Assembly (NCBI RefSeq): GCF_900102525.1 | Contig: NZ_FNBZ01000011.1 | Coordinates: 1-63,245, forward strand | DNA length: 63,245 nucleotides | Reading direction: 5' to 3' | Origin: Allobosea robiniae | GTDB lineage: Bacteria > Pseudomonadota > Alphaproteobacteria > Rhizobiales > Beijerinckiaceae | Part shown: piece by piece, positions 61,801 through 63,245 of the stretch | How the letters are laid out: the number at the start of each line of letters is the position of its first letter | Position numbering within the stretch: the stretch's first letter is position 1 | Made by a program: the position numbers and the translations under genes | Notes under the pieces: generated by a model | Told to the model about the DNA's origin: nothing | The model's input: the letters and a program-made list of their open reading frames with translations, nothing else | Databases searched by the model: none

Positions 61801-62342
61801 CTGTAGCTCGTCTCGACGAAGAGCGGCGCACCGTCCTGGTCGAGCTCGAAGAAAAGGCCGTCCAATATGCGCGCCTGAAATTGGGCATAGCGGCCGCTCA
61901 CCAAGCTCTGCAGATCTATCGGGATACCCATCGCACGTCGATGCTGCAGCACGCTTCCGATGCCTATCGGACGATCACGATGAGCGCCTACTCCGGGCTG
62001 GCCACACAACCGAATGGCGACAAGGAGATTCTTCTTGGCGTCATGGCCGGCGGCGGGTCAAAGCTCGCGACAGAGATGTCGACTGGCGCGCGGGCTCAGC
62101 TCTATTTGGCGCTCCGTATCGCCGGCTATCATGAGTTCGCCAAGACGCGTCCGTCATTGCCGTTCATCGCGGACGACATTCTCGAAACCTTCGATGATTT
62201 CCGCTCCGAGGAGGCCTGCCGCCTATTCGGTGGAATGGCAACCAGCGGTCAAGTCATTGTCGCGACGCACCACCACCACCTTATCGATATCGCGCTCCGA
62301 GCCTGCTCAGACGTCACGGTGCACCAACTCGTATTCCAATAG
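58878..62342 (+). CDS. SbcC/Rad50-like ATPase (YhaN type)
   Basis: A 1,154-residue SMC-like protein: N-terminal RIRRLDLTRYGRFTNHSIDF and Walker A GANEAGKST (36-44); long coiled coils (about 180-1000); and a C-terminal signature (MSTGARAQLYLALRIAGYHEF) and Walker B (LPFIADDILETFDD) with an H-loop (ATHHHHLIDIA). ATP binding would open or close the nuclease partner on DNA ends. The ATG shares a base with the upstream stop (TGATG), so the two are coupled. Confidence 0.92.
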   Translation: MRIRRLDLTRYGRFTNHSIDFGAPEAGKPDFHLIVGANEAGKSTLTAAIVDLLFGMGQRSPYGFLHGYDGMQIGAALELPSGEREVVRVKRGARLRDASGQAIDEGILTAGLSGIDREAYRMMFCLDEETLRMGGESILASQGELGQLLFSASAGLAAFGQRLSKLQEIVDAFHKPRGRSTELSAFKARLDELKARKEAINVLATTHAQLVLDRDDASAKYEAALSERSKSKLRFDEINRYLGVLPDLVALKGLRLDLSALAEVPQPPAAWAERLPELIGAEGRIKAACEIASANVDRIRRERDGIQIEQVLIDAGPAIDALRNSEARYVAALDISKRESELAVIEGNLKKISERLDRAGELPAKLVLPATLVGKLRGLIDRRSGLRERLQAASRECIRASDALSAAKQVLASLDATDQDEVLAARVRLALDQARASDHAAREKAALRVIIGLQDKLKEQLNQLGSWNGDLDQLAAMKAPTTHQIEDWRRRGEVIRQASVKHASDIESLTDRMVELAATITSIKAATGLVDDATARTSRVDRDDAWRTHREVLSEATAAVFEAALRNDDGITETRLSQTSLAADLRQAVQAEATTAAKLRRAEQLHTDTLALKAGLDAELAATFIVIGLPSDAHVADLERLLMRRASALEISAQIEVASADLRTAQEDGAAHVERLAAALKSIGVLPSENEFANLLVGLQTAIDRRTTLRSELSHAAKSLEQSVTELATRQRDVAEAQAAQDDWQQEWDVTVKSCWLSEVPSPLGPDEVSQVLNVLAEIPPLESERESLSHRIAAMKRDQDQFIQAVSSVASSLQIPADEDDPVKLAADLRRRLETARSHERDRRSKTAELERAVIVNRDALEELTLHRADVETHTSFFGVASLMEVSAKIDEANRRSELERQLKVLSSRITAACRTETLEAAEAILAELEQTGLEAEAASLASRLEGQDREAHELHARHLQADRALAAIGGDDAVARLDEERRTVLVELEEKAVQYARLKLGIAAAHQALQIYRDTHRTSMLQHASDAYRTITMSAYSGLATQPNGDKEILLGVMAGGGSKLATEMSTGARAQLYLALRIAGYHEFAKTRPSLPFIADDILETFDDFRSEEACRLFGGMATSGQVIVATHHHHLIDIALRACSDVTVHQLVFQ

Positions 62343-62650
62343 GGTTGGGGGCCGAACTTCAGAGCAATCGGCGCCGGTGAGGCAAACCCGAGATCGCCCA
62401 CCCGAACCTGGCAAAACATTGCTTGCGCTAGGACCGTGCTATCGCGCTGTCGAGCGTAAACTTTCCTCGGAGATCAATGAGGGCCAACGGAAGCCATATC
62501 CGACTTCGCCGACTTTCGCCGGAAAAGATGAGCACGAAAAGAGCCTAATGGATCTTAAAGCCGTGTTCGAGAGCCTCGCACCTTGAGCGACAGATTGGCA
62601 TATTTGGAGAACTATGCCATGCGCGCTGGATGGCGCGAGGACAGAGCTTC
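62343..62650. other. Gap before the truncated kinase, nothing convincing
   Basis: About 308 bases. An open frame ends at 62586 (reading KAVFESLAP at its end) but it overlaps the SbcC-like gene in another frame and has no recognised family. I see no strong terminator. Confidence 0.4.
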
Positions 62651-63076
62651 ATGTCGCGGACTTTCAGCTCCGGAATTCCAGCCAGGCTGATCATAGTCGC
62701 GGTATTCGCCGTCATCGTCATCCCGGGCATTATCTTCGCGGCCATTCTCATGAATAGGTACACTGAAGTTCAGCGTGGCCGCTATCAACAGGAGGCAGTC
62801 GAGGCGGCGACAACGGGCGCAGCCGTCGTCGATCGGCACATTCGCAGTTGGCAAATCACGCTTCAAACGCTGGGAACCTCAAGAGCCCTAAGGGACGGCG
62901 ATCTGGAAGGTTTTTATCGCCAGGCTCTCGAGGTGAAGGCTTTCATCGGAGCCGACATCGGATTGCGGGACCTCAGCGGTCAGCAACTCGTCAACACCAG
63001 GCAGTCCTGGGGTAAAGAGTTGCCCTTCACTCCCTTCCCCGTCGACCAGCAGGTCATCGCGTCCGCGAGACCTCAC
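62651..63076 (+). pseudogene. Sensor-kinase N-terminus, truncated by IS
   Basis: It encodes MSRTFSSGIPARLIIVAVFA, a membrane segment (about 10-33), then an extracytoplasmic sensor start (YQQEAVEAATTGAAVVDRHIR, LGTSRALRDGDLEGFYRQALEV, GADIGLRDLSGQQLVNTR). This resembles Cache-domain membrane sensors that feed histidine kinases or cyclases. The IS begins at 63077 and supplies the stop, so the catalytic part is cut off or lies beyond the IS. Confidence 0.8.
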
Positions 63077-63245
63077 TGATCCACCCCCCTTGAATTGGTC
63101 CACCCTGAAGTATGTCTTTTGGCAGACAGGAGGATCGAGATGCCGAAGAGGCGCCATAAGCCCGAAGAGATCGTCGCGAAGCTACGCCAGGTCGATGTGC
63201 TGGTCTCGCAGGGGCAATCCGTTGCCGACGCGATCCGCTCGATCG
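63077..63245 (+). mobile_element. IS3-family element, truncated by window edge (right copy)
   Basis: It begins TGATCCACC at 63077 and has an orfA start at 63140 preceded by AGGAGG: MPKRRHKPEEIVAKLRQVDV, LVSQGQSVADAIRSI. This is IS3-family OrfA. The first 93 bases match the reverse complement of the left edge of the window except for one base. It interrupts the preceding sensor gene. The rest is outside the window. Confidence 0.9.

Overview
The window is GC-rich, tightly packed DNA from an alphaproteobacterium, most likely a Hyphomicrobiales (Rhizobiales) member of the Bosea/Methylobacterium kind. Pointers are ROSE-type RNA thermometers, a MucR/Ros regulator, Usg, DUF982, a LexA box of the alphaproteobacterial GTTC-N7-GTTC form, a CIRCE-controlled groESL and an Lrp-M20-MFS cluster. 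The genus is an inference. Both edges lie inside outward-facing, non-identical copies of one IS3-family element, each of which has cut a host gene (a DUF6602 gene on the left, a sensor-kinase gene on the right). The window is therefore either a segment between two insertion sequences or a contig that ends at repeats.

Layout. 1-1.3 kb: IS end, truncated DUF6602 gene, orphan VapB antitoxin. 1.4-8.9 kb: heat-shock island with htpG, two small genes, groEL and groES (with CIRCE) on the minus strand, and usg, DUF982 and two Hsp20 genes on the plus strand. Two ROSE-like thermometers and three RpoH-like promoters lie here. 9-10.7 kb: inositol-monophosphatase-family gene, then a scar with the 3' half of a tRNA-Asp and a decayed alcohol dehydrogenase. 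10.7-26.6 kb: self-contained type I secretion locus with a 2,609-residue RTX haem peroxidase, ABC exporter, membrane-anchored RTX protein and HlyD adaptor, plus a sensor kinase and a LuxR-type regulator. TTAAC-based sites lie in front of the peroxidase, kinase and regulator genes. 26.9-30.5 kb: nested IS3 elements, a transglutaminase-like gene and a compact tyrosine recombinase. 30.9-41 kb: seven-gene run with ackA, phosphotransacetylase, a PhaC-like hydrolase, a metal P-type ATPase and a YhhJ/RbbA/YhiI-type exporter.

41.2-45.0 kb: compact six-gene operon (small protein, UvrD-like helicase, three small proteins, SRAP/YedK) headed by a near-consensus promoter whose -10 lies inside a LexA box. 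I consider this the best candidate for an under-described system. 45-48.7 kb: DnaQ-like exonuclease, frameshifted phosphatase, and small genes including a SemiSWEET transporter. 49-56 kb: RocB-like M20 peptidase, Lrp regulator, MFS transporter, a cysteine desulfurase frame with three in-frame stops and no indel, an L,D-transpeptidase and a second transglutaminase. 56.4-62.3 kb: DUF2958, MucR, and an SbcD/SbcC-like pair whose first gene lacks a normal start codon.

Taken together the window is an accessory stress-survival region: protein folding, oxidative or secreted defence, DNA repair, acetyl-phosphate metabolism and export. It shows repeated insertion, duplication and gene decay. All calls rest on reading the sequence and remembered family motifs; no search was run.
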